Source: Kingdonia uniflora
Lineage: Eukaryota; Streptophyta; Magnoliopsida; Ranunculales; Circaeasteraceae
Length of the DNA: 64,000 bases
Direction: 5' to 3'
Assembly (NCBI GenBank): GCA_014058105.1
Contig: JACGCM010001497.1
Coordinates: 496,001-560,000 of the forward strand
Shown piece by piece: positions 35,957 through 47,600 of this stretch (the first letter of the stretch is position 1; every line of letters begins with the position of its first letter). The notes beneath the pieces were generated by a model that searched no databases, was not told the origin of the DNA, and saw only the letters and a list, made by a program, of their open reading frames with translations. The translations under genes were made by a program, and so were the position numbers.

Positions 35957-36520
35957 TGTTGAGACTTATCCCTCGATCTTACTCATAATTGAGCTCAGGA
36001 AGCTCGATTTACCTCTATTTCAGGCTCACGCATTTTTTAAACGCTTAATACTTCAGCCCCACAAACTACTCTAGAACGTGGGTCGAGCTTAACCCGGAAA
36101 ATGTTTCCCAGTCAAAGACACTTGTCTCCCACGAACTTGTTAGTTATTCAGTCAACTGCCACTAACCACATTATTCAAAAAACGTATTCTAGCAAGATGA
36201 AGAGCTGTGGAGAAGCCTATATAAAGGAAAAGTTCCAGAAGTGACAGGGACAAGAAAAATTACTCAAACTTCTTATTTTCGAGATCAAAAATATTTATAT
36301 ATTTTAGAGATCACTTGTAATAAAGAAATCTACTCCAAGCAATAAAGATACTTTTACAAAAATTCTCCATACGAGGTCGTGGTGTTTTACCTGTTCAGTG
36401 GTTTTCTACGCTAAAAACACATGTTTCCATTTCTTACTTTCTAGTAGAGTATTATTATAGGTTCATTGGTGTCATAGCTAATTCCTAATCATATCGAGCT
36501 TACGGAATTTGGCCATTACA
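35957..36520 (+). repeat. 3' LTR (564 bp) of the Tat element
   Basis: Preceded by the purine-rich gtgtgggggcga (PPT, about 35944-35956). It starts TGTTGAGACTTATCCC and ends GGCCATTACA, with the TATA box in gaagcctatataaagg (about 36216). It is followed by the TSD TCTCC at 36521-36525. Confidence 0.93.
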
Positions 36521-36525
36521 TCTCC
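36521..36525 (+). repeat. target-site duplication TCTCC, right copy
   Basis: Pairs with 21892-21896. Confidence 0.9.
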
Positions 36526-37620
36526 TATCTCTTATAAATAGGAGAACAATTCTATGTATTTTTCATATCTCAATTTTGAAAGGAATAAAACTTAGAGTTT
36601 TTTAGTATCTCTCTATATCTCTCTTTATTTTATTTTATTTTATGAGTAAACTGTGATCATCGCCATTAATGGAGAGCTAGTTTTCTTAGCTTAGGCTAAG
36701 GATTGACCCTCCGGCACTTGGGAGTTAAGTACAGTAGTTATTTAATAGAATAGATCTAGTTTTTCTCAACAATACTTTGGTTTGCAGTAGGTAAGGGTTG
36801 ATTGATCTAGCCATGATAACCTCCAAAGGAAAATTTTGGGGGGGTCAGGGGGGTGTCGGGCACCCCCACTTTTTTGGGGATTTTTTCCCTGAGCAATTTC
36901 AAAGAAAAATAAATAAATAGTGTATATGAACATAAGGGATTTAACACCCCTCAAAACTGATTCTTAATCCTTAAAATGATCCCCATTCTTCTCTTTCTCT
37001 AACTTGTATATAAAATTGCTAAAATACCTTATTAATTGCCCATAATTTTTTTTGGGGCCAAAGGCCCTGAATCCCCGGCACCCCCTCATAAATATATTTG
37101 GCTCCGCCCTTGATAACCCCGATATATTATGAAGATGAATGAGATGCCAAATTAGTCATATTTGGTAGTCTTTGTGTTCAAAGAGATTACTAGATCACTA
37201 GGGGCCTAGACACTCTGCCTAGCCATAGAGGGAGTGTACAAGACCTAGATCTGATTGTCCAAGAACGATTAAGTCTTTATGTAAGGTTTTAGCCATGAAC
37301 CCTAAATTTTGGACTTAGCCACGGCTATTACGTACAGATAAATTTTATATTATAATTATTACTTTAGTAAGCTAAGTTGGAGGTGATCCAACGCCTAGGT
37401 TCTTTTTTCTATATTTTTACTAAGTTAGTAATTTAGATTTGATTTTTAATTCATAAAACCTTTTCCAAAAATTAGTTTAATAAACGTTATTAGTTAGATT
37501 AGTAAAATTAGCTTTTAATACGTTTACTCCCCGTGAATTCGACCCCCGCTTGCCCTTATTATATTATAACACCTATAGTTTTGAGTGGGGTATTTAAAGA
37601 CTGAGTTTTTTTTTGCATCA
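36526..37620 (+). repeat. right part of the older LTR (contains the MITE)
   Basis: It continues 21714-21896. It has a TATA-like cttataaatagg at 36530-36541 and ends gcatca just before a classical primer site. The typical gypsy ending is visible (ccccgtgaattcgaccccc, 37527-37545). Confidence 0.65.
36822..37110. mobile_element. hAT-like MITE, 289 bp, 8-bp target duplication
   Basis: TGATAACC occurs at 36814-36821 and 37111-37118, directly flanking the element. The right end reads tttggctccgccct, the common plant hAT-type end in reverse (agggcggagccaaa). The left end is damaged (tccaaaggaaaattttgg). The inside is G-rich then C-rich (ggggggtcaggggggtgtcg and ccccggcaccccctc), as in other small non-coding hAT derivatives. 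Confidence 0.75.
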
Positions 37621-37624
37621 AAAT

Positions 37625-37642
37625 TGGCGCCGTTGCCGGGGG
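37625..37642 (+). other. primer binding site, tRNA-Asp type
   Basis: tggcgccgttgccggggg follows the LTR end by four bases. It matches the complement of the 3' end of plant tRNA-Asp, the primer of many Athila-like gypsy elements. Confidence 0.8.
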
Positions 37643-38859
37643 AGGCAACATTCTATTAAATCATAGTTTTTTTATTTTGGCTAATTTATTTATTATCTAA
37701 TTTTTAGTTGTTAAGCTTGCCAATTAGTTTTATGATTAGATCTCTGAGATTTCTTTCCGAATAAATTAATCTCGACATTTTCTGATAAGCGGCTTCAGAG
37801 ATATTCATTTTGGAAGAAACATACTCAATTTCCAACGAAAAGTGTTTTCTTGAATGAATCATGGTTTTCCACCATCTATACTTCACAATTTGGAAACACG
37901 TATGCTACAAAAGTTTTAGATAATTCAAAACCCTTTCCGAATTGCTATGGATCATATATTTATGTTTAGTCGTATGGGAGTTACAGCCATTTGAAAAAAT
38001 AGTAAAAACAGTCTCAGTAAAGGACACCTCTATTCATTAATGATCCCTACAAAAAATTGGTAGGGAAGCTAAATTCTAGAAAACTTCATTCTTGAATGTT
38101 TTTCTTTTATGAATTATTTTTCCAATTTGATATTATTTAATGATCTCTTTCAACCGAGCTGAACGATATACGCTTTTGAAAATCAGGACATCATAGACTA
38201 CAATAAACTTAGAAATTGGATTAATATTTTTTTGATGTTGTAAGTTTACTAATCCTTTTTCTTTTGTTTTGCAGGATAGTCTCAAAGTTGGTATTCAGAG
38301 ATTGTGAGAAATTTACAAAGTACATTGGCAAGCTTCTATCTAATCTTTCTTGTGCCTTCTAAATGAATGTGCGTTTCCTTCTTTCGCCCCCTAAGCGAAG
38401 GGGGAGCCACAGATTCACCAGGAAACACTTCCCGTAGGTTGGTCATTTCTTAAAATTTGACATGTAAAAGTGGTTCATCACCGCTCCGCCCTGACATTAG
38501 GAAAGTAAGTCGTGTGGACTGCTCAAATATACGTTGCTCTTAAATTAACAAAATTACTGTGTTTGGATTGATCTATTATCGTGTGTCAATTTTTACTTCA
38601 TGTTTAACATAGTTATGGCTTTAACCGTTAGGGCTCTTCCACGAGATTTCATCACCCAAAGGAATCTCCAGCGAGTGGGACTTCCCACCTAAGGATACGG
38701 AGAAATTCGTATCACACGTTCCTAACTGTTCCGACCTTTAAATTTAATTAAAACTTAAAAATCTATTAGTAAGATTTCCATAGGATTTCATCACCTGAGG
38801 AATTAGGAGGTACCAAACCAGGGAACCAACACAGATTCATTGAAACCGCTTCAGCCAAG
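37643..38859 (+). other. internal region of the tRNA-Asp-primed element, no coding capacity seen
   Basis: 1.2 kb after the PBS with no gag-like frame. Two similar stretches (agatttcatcaccc near 38643 and aggatttcatcacctgagg near 38782) suggest an old internal duplication. The element is probably non-autonomous or truncated by the next insertion. Confidence 0.5.
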
Positions 38860-39442
38860 TGTCAGGAATCATTAGTTGTTAAGCGACGTCATCGTTCCAT
38901 GTGAGTCATATACGATAAGGTAAGGCACACGGGAGCGAGGAATGATATTCAAATACTAAGACCGTTGATAGTGTAGTAGCATATTTCCTAGAATCGACAA
39001 AGACAAGCTAACAGAACTTAGTCGAAAATATTCCATCATTCGAGAAGATGTCCCGTCTGCGACCATAATTCTCGACCCACCAAATTAGCTGTTATGCTTG
39101 GTCAAATAGAGCCGTTGGGAGATCCGCAAAGTTCGTCCCCTACCTGCCAAAATAGGAAACTATTTTTTTTGTAAACTGCATGTATCTACTATAAATACAG
39201 GTAAATAATGTGTTATTCCTATCCGCAACTCTACTATTCATTCATTCTTACTTTCTTACCAAACAACAATTATAATAATAGCAACTTATTAGATTTTTTT
39301 TATCAAAACCCTCCTCAAGGTTGTGGTTTTTCTCAGACTTCACTGAGTTTTTATGTAAAATCTTATGTATTTAAGCTTATTATTGCACAATCCTAACTAA
39401 AGTATTGGCGAAGATTATCCTCCCAGAAAACATGCCATTACA
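38860..39442 (+). repeat. 5' LTR of the second gypsy element (start uncertain)
   Basis: It ends catgccattaca right before an attggcaccatttgtagg primer site (39443-39460). TATA box actataaatacagg at about 39189. The start is placed at tgtcaggaatc, giving 583 bp, close to the 564-565 bp of the related LTRs. Its partner lies beyond the window, so the start is unconfirmed. Confidence 0.6.
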
Positions 39443-39536
39443 ATTGGCACCATTTGTAGGAAAACCACACTTTTTCTTTACCACCTGCGATCCTAGACAA
39501 TCTGATGACAAACATGAATCTCTAAAATGCCTCCAG

Positions 39537-41100
39537 TACACTGTGGAACCACAAGATTAACCCAATACCAAAAATAGTCAATCTACAGAGTATCGTGATT
39601 GAACTTTAGAAACAAATAGAGTCTGACTGAGTCTAGAGGCTTGAAGATCAGCGAATCCACGCCCAAACTCTTCAAGTTGAAAGATACAAAAGGAGAAAAG
39701 CCTTGGGCCAAATGAGTCGGATACATCAAAAAGAAATGGAGCATTTACAAAGACATCAAGACTAGCTCACTGGCCGTTAAATGTCACCTCCCTAAGCCTG
39801 GAGTGAACATCGCTCTAGGGCAACCCAAAAAGAAAACCAGCCAAGAGAAGAATGTGTTCGAACTTCTCGATCCAGATCAAAGAATCTAGACAGGGCTTCT
39901 CGACATTTTGGACTCACTTTCTCAGCATCGACAACTCTAGGAAGTCGGCGCACATGCCACCAAACTCCCCCACCACCAGTAAGATGACAAATGAGAGACT
40001 GACTGGGACCTGAAGGACAAGGTGACTTTGATCCCCAAGTTGCTGCCGCACCAAATACTCTGTAACAATTTATTACCTTGGATTACTTAAACAATAAGAT
40101 CCAAGCTATAAACTCTGACTTTCCAGGCCGATGGTCTGTTCTCGATAGGATTGACGCAAACCCTATTTCTCTTCATCTCGAAGTCATGCCCATTCCCAAA
40201 AAAAGTTACATACCAAAATTTCATCAATATCCAGGCCTCACTGACCCTCTCACCCATGTCCAACTCTTTAAAGCTGCAATTGGGTTATACTCTAAACTTG
40301 ATCACATGTTTTCCAGATTATTTAACATGAGCCTTAAAGAAGAGCCTCTCAGATGGTTCCATACTATTTCCGAAGGCTCTATCATTATATTCATCCCGTT
40401 GTAGTGCCTCTTCGAGTCAAACTATTCTCAAACTAAGGAATGAAAGATCACTGTGGATTTTATGTTCTTTTTCGAGCAAGGTGCAAAAAAGACCTTGACG
40501 AGTTTTTACAAGCGTTTCCTATAAGAAACACGAAAGATTGGGAATTCATATCCCAAAATAGTTGTTCCGGCATTCACTTTCGTACTCCACATCGACTCCA
40601 AATTTTGAGAAGAACTTACCTTGCACAAGCCCAAGACAGTAACAAAAATTATCGATGTTGTTAATAACTACATCAAATTGGAATGGTCCAAAAAGGATAA
40701 GATGAAAACTCCTCAGTTATCCACTCTAATGAAGCATTTTCGTCACCACCTCCAAAGTTAACTAATAATGGGGCTCCTAAGCAACGCAGAAGGAACACCG
40801 ACAACATCAGGAAATATGACAGAAAGCCAGACATACCCGTCCCAGTCTTGCCTCCTATGATAACCACACTCTCCCCTATCTTACCAATGATAAATGGAGA
40901 TGAATTGTATCAAGAAACAGAAACTATTCCTGATATACCCAACAAACCCTTGTGCCAGTATCATAACGCACATAACCACGAGACTGACAACTATTATTCT
41001 CTAATACAAATTTTTCATCGCATTCGACTAGCTGGAAGAGTTCATAACTATGTTATCGATGTTCAAAAGTTCTTCAAGGAAGAGACCAAAAGAACATAAG
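39537..41100 (+). pseudogene. gag of the second gypsy element
   Basis: ATG 39537 (MPPVHCGTTRLTQYQK) is followed quickly by stops. The core at 40078-40404 reads YIPKFHQYPGLTDPLTHVQL, then MSLKEEPLRWFHTISEGS, clearly the same gag family as 23053. 40848-41099 (PLCQYHNAHNHETDNYYSLI) looks like the region before protease, with a C..H..H pattern that may be a degraded zinc knuckle. Confidence 0.8.
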
Positions 41101-41141
41101 TTGAACAAGACCAAGGACAAGGCCAAGCTCGCCATCTTTAC

Positions 41142-41597
41142 ATGATCGAAATTGAGAAAGGAAAGAAAAGAAAGCAAGATGATAGAATCACATCATGCTG
41201 CAAGGTGATATTGTCGCACAAATCAATGAAGCTTCTCCCCAGCTCTAGTAAGGTTAAACGTCTGTATCATATTTCTTTCGAAGACTGTGGCACCAGCCAT
41301 GTCAAATACCTTCATGATGACCCTCTGGTCAAAATATTCAAATTAGGTCAGGACTACCTACACACACTTCTTGTTAATACAGGAAGCGCAACAGAGATTC
41401 TATTCAAGAGAATAATTGACGTTCTAGGCCTCAAAAATTTAGTAAAAGCTTCAGCAACTACCATCACAAGTTTTAATGATTTCAAAGAATCTTCCAAGGG
41501 AGAAATCACCTTGCTAGTTCAAGCGGGATTGGAAACTACTTTCGTCAAATTTGTTGTCATAGACATTGAGTCAAAATATTTGAGAATCATTGGTTGA
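41142..41597 (+). pseudogene. protease region of the second gypsy element
   Basis: An open frame of 151 codons carrying TLLVNTGSATEILFKRIIDV. The retropepsin Asp is Asn (N-T-G-S), so it could not be active. The end, FVVIDIESKYLRIIG, precedes a stop at 41595. The copy is divergent from 24290 and 61800. Confidence 0.88.
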
Positions 41598-41828
41598 AGT
41601 TGGCTATACTCAATCAAGGTAGTACCTTGAACATATCATCAGGCCTTGAGATTTCCAACAGATCATGGAATTTATGAAATCAAGGGAAGTCAAGCAGTTG
41701 CACGTATGTGCGAGAATACCCCCACCAACTCTCATGCGGTAAAACTTCTTAAAGCATAACAATTACAGCAGGAAACACCCCCCACGTTCGAACAACATGA
41801 TACTGAGGCAGTGGACTCCATTGAACTC

Positions 41829-41904
41829 GATGGGCCCGGGCAAAATACTTTTATTGGCTCAAATCTGTCATCCGAAGAAGTAGAAACTATGATCCAACTT
41901 CTAA
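41829..41904 (+). repeat. 76-bp direct repeat flanking the inserted block, left copy
   Basis: gatgggcccgggcaaaatac to ccaacttctaa recurs at 62618-62693 with few changes. It belongs to the start of RT of the second gypsy element, so both junctions of the 20.7 kb block carry the same stretch. Confidence 0.9.
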
Positions 41905-42945
41905 CTGATATTCAGGCTCTGGCAAGTCAGAATCATAATCTAGTAATCCAAAAATTCTCTCTCGACCTTTAGCAATTTTTATTGCTAGCCATCCTTCAAC
42001 AGCTTGACAAACTCTCACAGATCGAGTCCTCACCATATTCACTTTCTTCCTCCTCTTTAAGTCACATTTTCCCATATTTATACAATTTTCAAGATCACTT
42101 CATATCCCCCATACTCCATATGTGTATTCTATTTTTTCATAACAGGAACCCTAAGATCCTGATAAGAAAGTTATTTAAACTTATCTATCCACATTGACCT
42201 CTTTGAATTCGTTTTATCTCATTTCAAACTTATCTGCCCCCTAATACAACATTTCTAGAGAGATCTTCCTGAGCTCAAATTTCTAATTCCTGCAAATTCT
42301 ATATCTTCTACAATATTCTCCCCCCATAACTCTTAGTTATTCAGTTCAAGACGCATTTTTTACACATCTTCTAGTTTTGCAGACACATTTTTTTATATAA
42401 CTCGATTGTTGAAGGTACTTTCAAATTTGATCTCCAATATTACATTTTGTCCTCTAATCATACATATTTGTATTTTTAAAAGCTTGATTTTATTTACAAG
42501 AGCTAATTTTATCTATCAACACAGAGGTTGAATATACATTTTTATTAAGCTCGAATATCAATTATAGGTACTTTACAAATAAAATAATTCTTAATGATAC
42601 TTTACAAATAACAAGTCTTTCAGGTACTTTACAGATAACAAGTCTTTCAGGTCGCCAGAGATAACAAATCCTTTGTTCATTCTCAAAATCATATCAGTTT
42701 TCAGTGATATTTTACTCCAAGAATATTCTGAGGCAAAGCAGAAACTGCAATTCACTGAGCATCCAAATTCTTTATACCATTTTTCTTCGACAAAAAATTA
42801 AGTTTGGTCAAAGTCTAGATATGGAAGCAAGTACGTGAGTTCTTGAACCAGCTCTTCAAACAGAAGGCCTTCTCAGTGCCAAGAGGCAATGATTGTTCAG
42901 GGGCAAGACTTCCAATCTCCACCTCCCTCCTACACCACCATTGCC
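41905..42945 (+). repeat. inverted repeat arm 1 (Tat 3' region)
   Basis: Matches the reverse complement of 44240-45358, ending at ccacctccctcctacaccac. Arm 2 is slightly longer owing to extra 27-bp repeats. Confidence 0.85.
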
Positions 42946-43039
42946 TCTTCCTCTGTAACCCCCATCAACAAAGAGTTGATTAAGATGAAACAAAGTCTTA
43001 CATTAGAATCCAGTCCTTTGCAGGATGTCGGTGATACTG

Positions 43040-43336
43040 CCTCGCAGTTATACCGGCCCCCACATCTATCTCATCAACCTTGTCTTCCGCAAGGATGTGC
43101 AGACACATCCAACGTGCCTCACCTGTCAATACCACGTAATGAAATCTCTACATATAGTAATTGTCTTCCACAGTTTCAGCCGCTTCTTCTTCCATCATAC
43201 CGTGATACGTCGGTGGTACGGGTATTTGGGTGGGCATCTCCACAGATTGATCCTCAAAATATCTCAGTTTGAATCTCTGTATTTCAGCAACAACTCTCTC
43301 TTTATATACCATTCTCCAAGTCTTCACCATTATCAC
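43040..43336 (-). pseudogene. second antisense reading frame, block copy
   Basis: Relative of 35358-35660. MVKTWRMVYKERVVAEIQRF starts just after 43336; a stop follows DNYYM at 43148 and another falls after VLTG. It is antisense, about 340 bp inside the LTR boundary, the same placement as in the first Tat element. Confidence 0.6.
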
Positions 43337-43671
43337 TCAAGAATTCTAGAGGATTTTTTTAACAATAACATACTTTTCCATAATCCACAGAATAGGTACT
43401 ATATATATAACCCTCGTATTTAATGCGTAGGTACATTTCCAAAACAGCCATTATCAAAACAGAACCACTCTCAGAACCCCAAGCGTCCATTACATCAATA
43501 ATTTCCAACGTCATTCATTGCCGATACATCCCTCCATACAAAATAAATACCCATTTCCATGCCAGTCAAATCAACATTAAATACGTTATTTCTTTTCAAC
43601 TTCCAACACTGCAAATATACAGGGTCTTTCTCAGCCAAAGCCACTCGTGCCTTCAGTTGTGAGGGGGCAAT

Positions 43672-44236
43672 TGTAGGGACCTGTCTCTCGAGCTAACCTA
43701 ATTTGAGCTACCTCCATATCAGGCTCACACATTTTACACGTAATATAGGCAGTCAGCATTGACACTTATCCCAAAAACTAATAAAGAATGTAGATCGCGC
43801 ATAACAGAAGAACATGAACTAGTCAAAGACATCTGTCCCCTGTGAACTTAACAGTTACTTAGTCAACCACCACTTACCTCATTATTCAGAGAATGTGCTT
43901 CAGCACGATAAACGGGTTGCGGCTAAGGCCTATATAAAGAAAAAGTTCCAGAAGAGACGTGGAGAAGAAAAAAAGACAAGAAAGAAAAACTTCTTATTTA
44001 CAAGATCAAGTATTTCTAGTTTGAGAGATCACTTATAATAAGATATCAGCATTAAGCAATAAAAGTTACTATTGCTAAAACCTTCAAATTAAGGTAATGG
44101 TTTTTTACCTATTGAAAGGTTTTTTATGCTAAATCACCTATGCCATTTTCTTGCTTCACATTAATTTTTGTCACAGGTACATTGGGGTAAGAGATAATTT
44201 CAAGCCATTTCGAGCTAACGAGATTAAGCCATTATA
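43672..44236 (+). repeat. LTR, plus orientation, of the block (565 bp)
   Basis: A PPT (gtgagggggcaa) precedes TGTAGGGACCTG. TATA in ggcctatataaag (about 43929). It ends gccattata (CA changed to TA), followed by tttggcaatgg, which blends the primer-site start tttggca with the end of the inverted arm. Confidence 0.9.
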
Positions 44237-44239
44237 TTT

Positions 44240-45358
44240 GGCAATGGTAGTATAGGAGGGAGGTGGAGATTAGAAGTCTTTCCCCTGCACAATTATTATC
44301 TCTTGGCGCTGAGAAGGCCTTCTATTTGAAGAGCTGGTTCAAGCACTGACATCCTTGCTTCCATGTCTTGACTTTGACCAAACTCAATTTTTTGTCGAAG
44401 AAAAATGGCGTGAACAAGTTAGATGCTCAGTAAATTCCAGTTCATGCTTTGCTTCAGAAGATTCTCGTAGTGAAACATTACTAAAAACTGATATGATTTT
44501 GAGAATGAACTGAAGGATTTGTTATCCCTGGCGACCTGAAAGACTTGTTATCTGTAAAGTACCTGAAAGACTTGTTATCAATAGAGTATCTGAAAGACTT
44601 GTTATCTATAAAGTACCTGAAATACTTATTATCAATAAAGTACCTGAAAAGCTTATTATCTGTAAAATACATGTAAGACTTGTTATCTGTAAAGTACCTA
44701 TAATTGATATTCGAGCTTAATAAAAATGTTTTTTCAACCTCTATTTTGATAGATAGAATTAGCTTTTGTGATTGAAATAAAACTTTAAGAAATACAGATA
44801 TGTATGATTAGAGGACGAAATGTAATATTGGAGATTGAATTTGAAAGTACTTTCAGCAATAGAGCTATATAAAATAATGTGTTTGTGAAAATAGAAGATG
44901 TATAAAAAATGTGTTTTGAATTGAATAATTTAGACTTATGGGGGGAAAATATTGTAGAAGATATAAAATTTGTAGGAATTGGAAATTCGAGCTCATGGAG
45001 ATCTCTCAAGAAATGTGTATTGGGGGAAGATAAGTTCGAAATGAGTTGAGATAAATTCAAAGAGGTCGATGTGGATAGATAAGTTCAAATAACTTTCTTA
45101 TCTAGACCTTGGGGTTCCTGTTATAGAAAAATATAATACACATACAGAATGTGAGGGATTTGAAGTGATCTAGAAAATTACATAAATATGGGGAAATATA
45201 ACTTAAAGAGGTGGAAAAAAGGGAATATGGTAAGGAATCGATCTGTGAGAGTTTGTCAAGCTGCTGAAGGATGGCTGACGATAATGATAGATGAAGTTTG
45301 AGAAAAGATTTTCGGGTTGCTAGATTATAATTATGACTTGCCATAGTCCGAATATCTG
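44240..45358 (-). repeat. inverted repeat arm 2
   Basis: Reverse complement of 41905-42945. It begins right at the end of the + LTR with a short overlap (ttggcaatggt). Confidence 0.85.
44520..44705 (-). repeat. 27-bp tandem repeat, about 6 units
   Basis: cttgttatctgtaaagtacctgaaaga-type units step by 27 bp (for example 44544, 44571, 44598). Read on the minus strand they give a nine-residue repeat (YFIDNKSFR). Three or so units occur in arm 1 (42560-42660) and two in the first Tat element (34880-34990), so copy number varies. Confidence 0.9.
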
Positions 45359-45410
45359 TTTGATGGTCTATATTCGAGGGTTAGGGAACTTGAGTTAGGA
45401 CGTCGCTTGT

Positions 45411-47600
45411 ACGAGGAGCTATTCTGGGAAGTAATTGTGGAGCCTTCAGCTTAAATAGTGGTTTTGAGGCAAATTGTTAAGGAAGAGATCAAGTTAGAAG
45501 ATATGATGATTGCTGAAGGCAAACTGATTAGGTGTTGCTCCCCAGGACATCTGGGATGTCTTATGTACAATTATAGGTGAGGGGGTAGATTGTATTTGGT
45601 CAAATGACAGTAATATAAATGTAGTTAGAATGATGCTTTAAATCTGTCAATTTTTGTTGCAAATGTTGTTTGTGACTGTCGTGAATAAAATTTTTGAATT
45701 TGAAATAGGAGTGGGGAGGTCAGAGGGATATTTGGGTAAGAGATAAGAATATATTAACATATAGTACAGGGGGCAATGATGGGAAGGTATTTTTACTGAA
45801 AAGGTATAAAACGTCTGACATTAATTGTTGAAGGGACTCCTCAGTTCCAAAACCGAGGGCGGCTCATGCGAGGATGAATAACTGCTGGCAGTTAGAGAGG
45901 GAAACTATAAATAATACTATATCTTCCTCATTCAAATGTTTATCAACTTCTGAAAAATTAAAAAACTGCAATAGAGGAAAGAGAGAAAAATAGTAAAGAT
46001 TCACGTAAGAGATTTGACGTAGAGTGATCAACAGACAAGGCATGAGAAAGTTATAGAGACTGAGTCATGACGATGGTAGTATAACAGCTTTATAAAGGAT
46101 TGATTTAGCGTTGCTTCAAAAAAAAATTCAGACGTTGAAGGTTAGTAGATGATTTTGGACATTGTTAATGTGTGCTTGAAAGTTTTTTGTAATTTTCAAA
46201 TTTCAAAAAATTACTATTTATAGTAAACTATAAAAATCTATTTTGTATTTGTGTGAAAAGAGTTATGCTATGATATAATTTTTATGTATGATGGATGTGT
46301 AAAAGATAATTATAAAGTCCCTGGACCTGTATGTAGGTTGAGCGTGAGGAATATATGTGTAGAATCACACCTTATTCTTAGGCTTGTAGTTTATATGGAG
46401 ACTTCACGTGTTATGGAGGCGCCGACTTCTGGTCGTTTGGCTGATTAAGATAATATAGTATCTGATAGGGATGAGGAAGTAGTAGTACTTGAGTACGGAT
46501 GTTGTTTCTACGAGGAGCTATTCTGGGAAGTGATTGTGGAGCCTTCAACTCGAAAAGAGGTTATGAGACTACTTACTGAAGAATAGATCGAGTTGGAAGA
46601 TGTGTGAATTTCTGGAGGTGAACTGATCAGGTGTGGCTCCCCTGGACATCAGGGATATTTCTTGTGTAATTATATGTAAGGGAGTGAATTGTATAAGTTC
46701 AAATAACTGTCAAATAAATGTATTGAGAATAAAGTTTGAATCTGTCCTTTTTGTTGCAAATGTTGTTTGTGACTGTTGTGAAAAAATGAATTTGAATATT
46801 TTTGAAATGTTGAGAGCTTTAAAAATGGTGTCAACACTTCTATAAGTAGAAGGAGCTAAAAATAGAAAAATCATGCAACTTTTGATTTTGTCTCTGGTAC
46901 AAATGCAGTGAAAGTTCAATTTTTTGTAAGGACTGAGTCATCATGAGTGTGAGGAGGTCAGAGGGAGATTTGGGAAAGCGAGATGAAAATATAGGGCAGG
47001 GGCAATGATGGGAAGGTGTTTTCACTAAAAAAGTGCAAGTCGTCTAGCATTAATTATAGAAGGGATGCCTCAGATCCAAAACTGAGGGTGGCTCGTACGA
47101 GACCCAATAATTACCAGCATTTTGAGAGATAAAATAAAAATAATGCTTCATCTTCTTCATTCAAATGTTTATCAACTTCTAAAAACTGGAAGAGCCGTAA
47201 GAGAGGAAAGAAAAAAAATAGCAGAGAATTTCGTGAGAAATTAATCGAGAATGATCAACAATCAAAGCGATAGAGTATTATAGAGATTGAGTCACAGAGG
47301 TGGTTATATAGTAGCATTGTGAGGGAAGGATTTGGTACTGTGCCAGATTCATATTTTGACATAGAAGGTTAGTAGATGATTTGTGATAGTATGAATGTGT
47401 TTCTTTTGAAAACCTTTTTTTGTGGTATGCAAATCTAAAAATGACTGTTTATTGAAATCTATAAAAATCTGCTTGATATATTTGAAAAATGAGATATGAA
47501 AAATATATGTATATGGGTGATATATATGTAAAAGATAATACCAGAATACCTGGACCTGTATGTTGGTCGAGCGTGAGGAGTTTTATGTAAGATCAAACCT
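45411..47600 (+). repeat. 1.1-kb tandem duplication upstream of the antisense gene
   Basis: 45411-46509 and 46510 to about 47600 are two copies (both start acgaggagctattctgggaag). Each has the promoter-like segment, and the first copy includes the beginning of the antisense reading frame (46395, atggagacttcacgtg) before it is cut off. Confidence 0.88.
45905..45913 (+). promoter_or_regulatory. putative TATA box of the antisense gene, block copy
   Basis: ctataaata, preceded by cctcagttcc, ggctcatgcgaggatg and gagagggaaa as in the first Tat element (33666-33760, minus). The second duplicate (about 47131) has the weaker ataaaaata. Confidence 0.55.

Larger units (their letters stand above)
21897..36520 (+). 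mobile_element. Ty3/gypsy Tat-type LTR retrotransposon with antisense gene, complete but decayed
   Basis: A 14.6 kb element with LTRs, TSDs, PBS, gag, protease, RT, RNase H, an additional RNase H before integrase, and integrase. The additional RNase H is the hallmark of the Tat clade (Ogre, Retand, Tat). About 7.5 kb separates integrase from the 3' LTR, holding a tandem array and a multi-exon gene on the opposite strand. Stops and frameshifts occur in all pol domains, so it is not autonomous now. The 509-bp and 564-bp LTRs differ by one deletion plus many substitutions, so the insertion is old. Confidence 0.93.

Noticed and set aside
43672..44236. 3' LTR of the second gypsy element, giving a short deletion derivative 38860-44236
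   Set aside because: The 5' LTR at 38860-39442 is a different sequence family, and the second element resumes at 62618.
44481..44672. Nine-residue repeat protein on the minus strand
   Set aside because: Only the translation of a 27-bp minisatellite; not open in the other copies.
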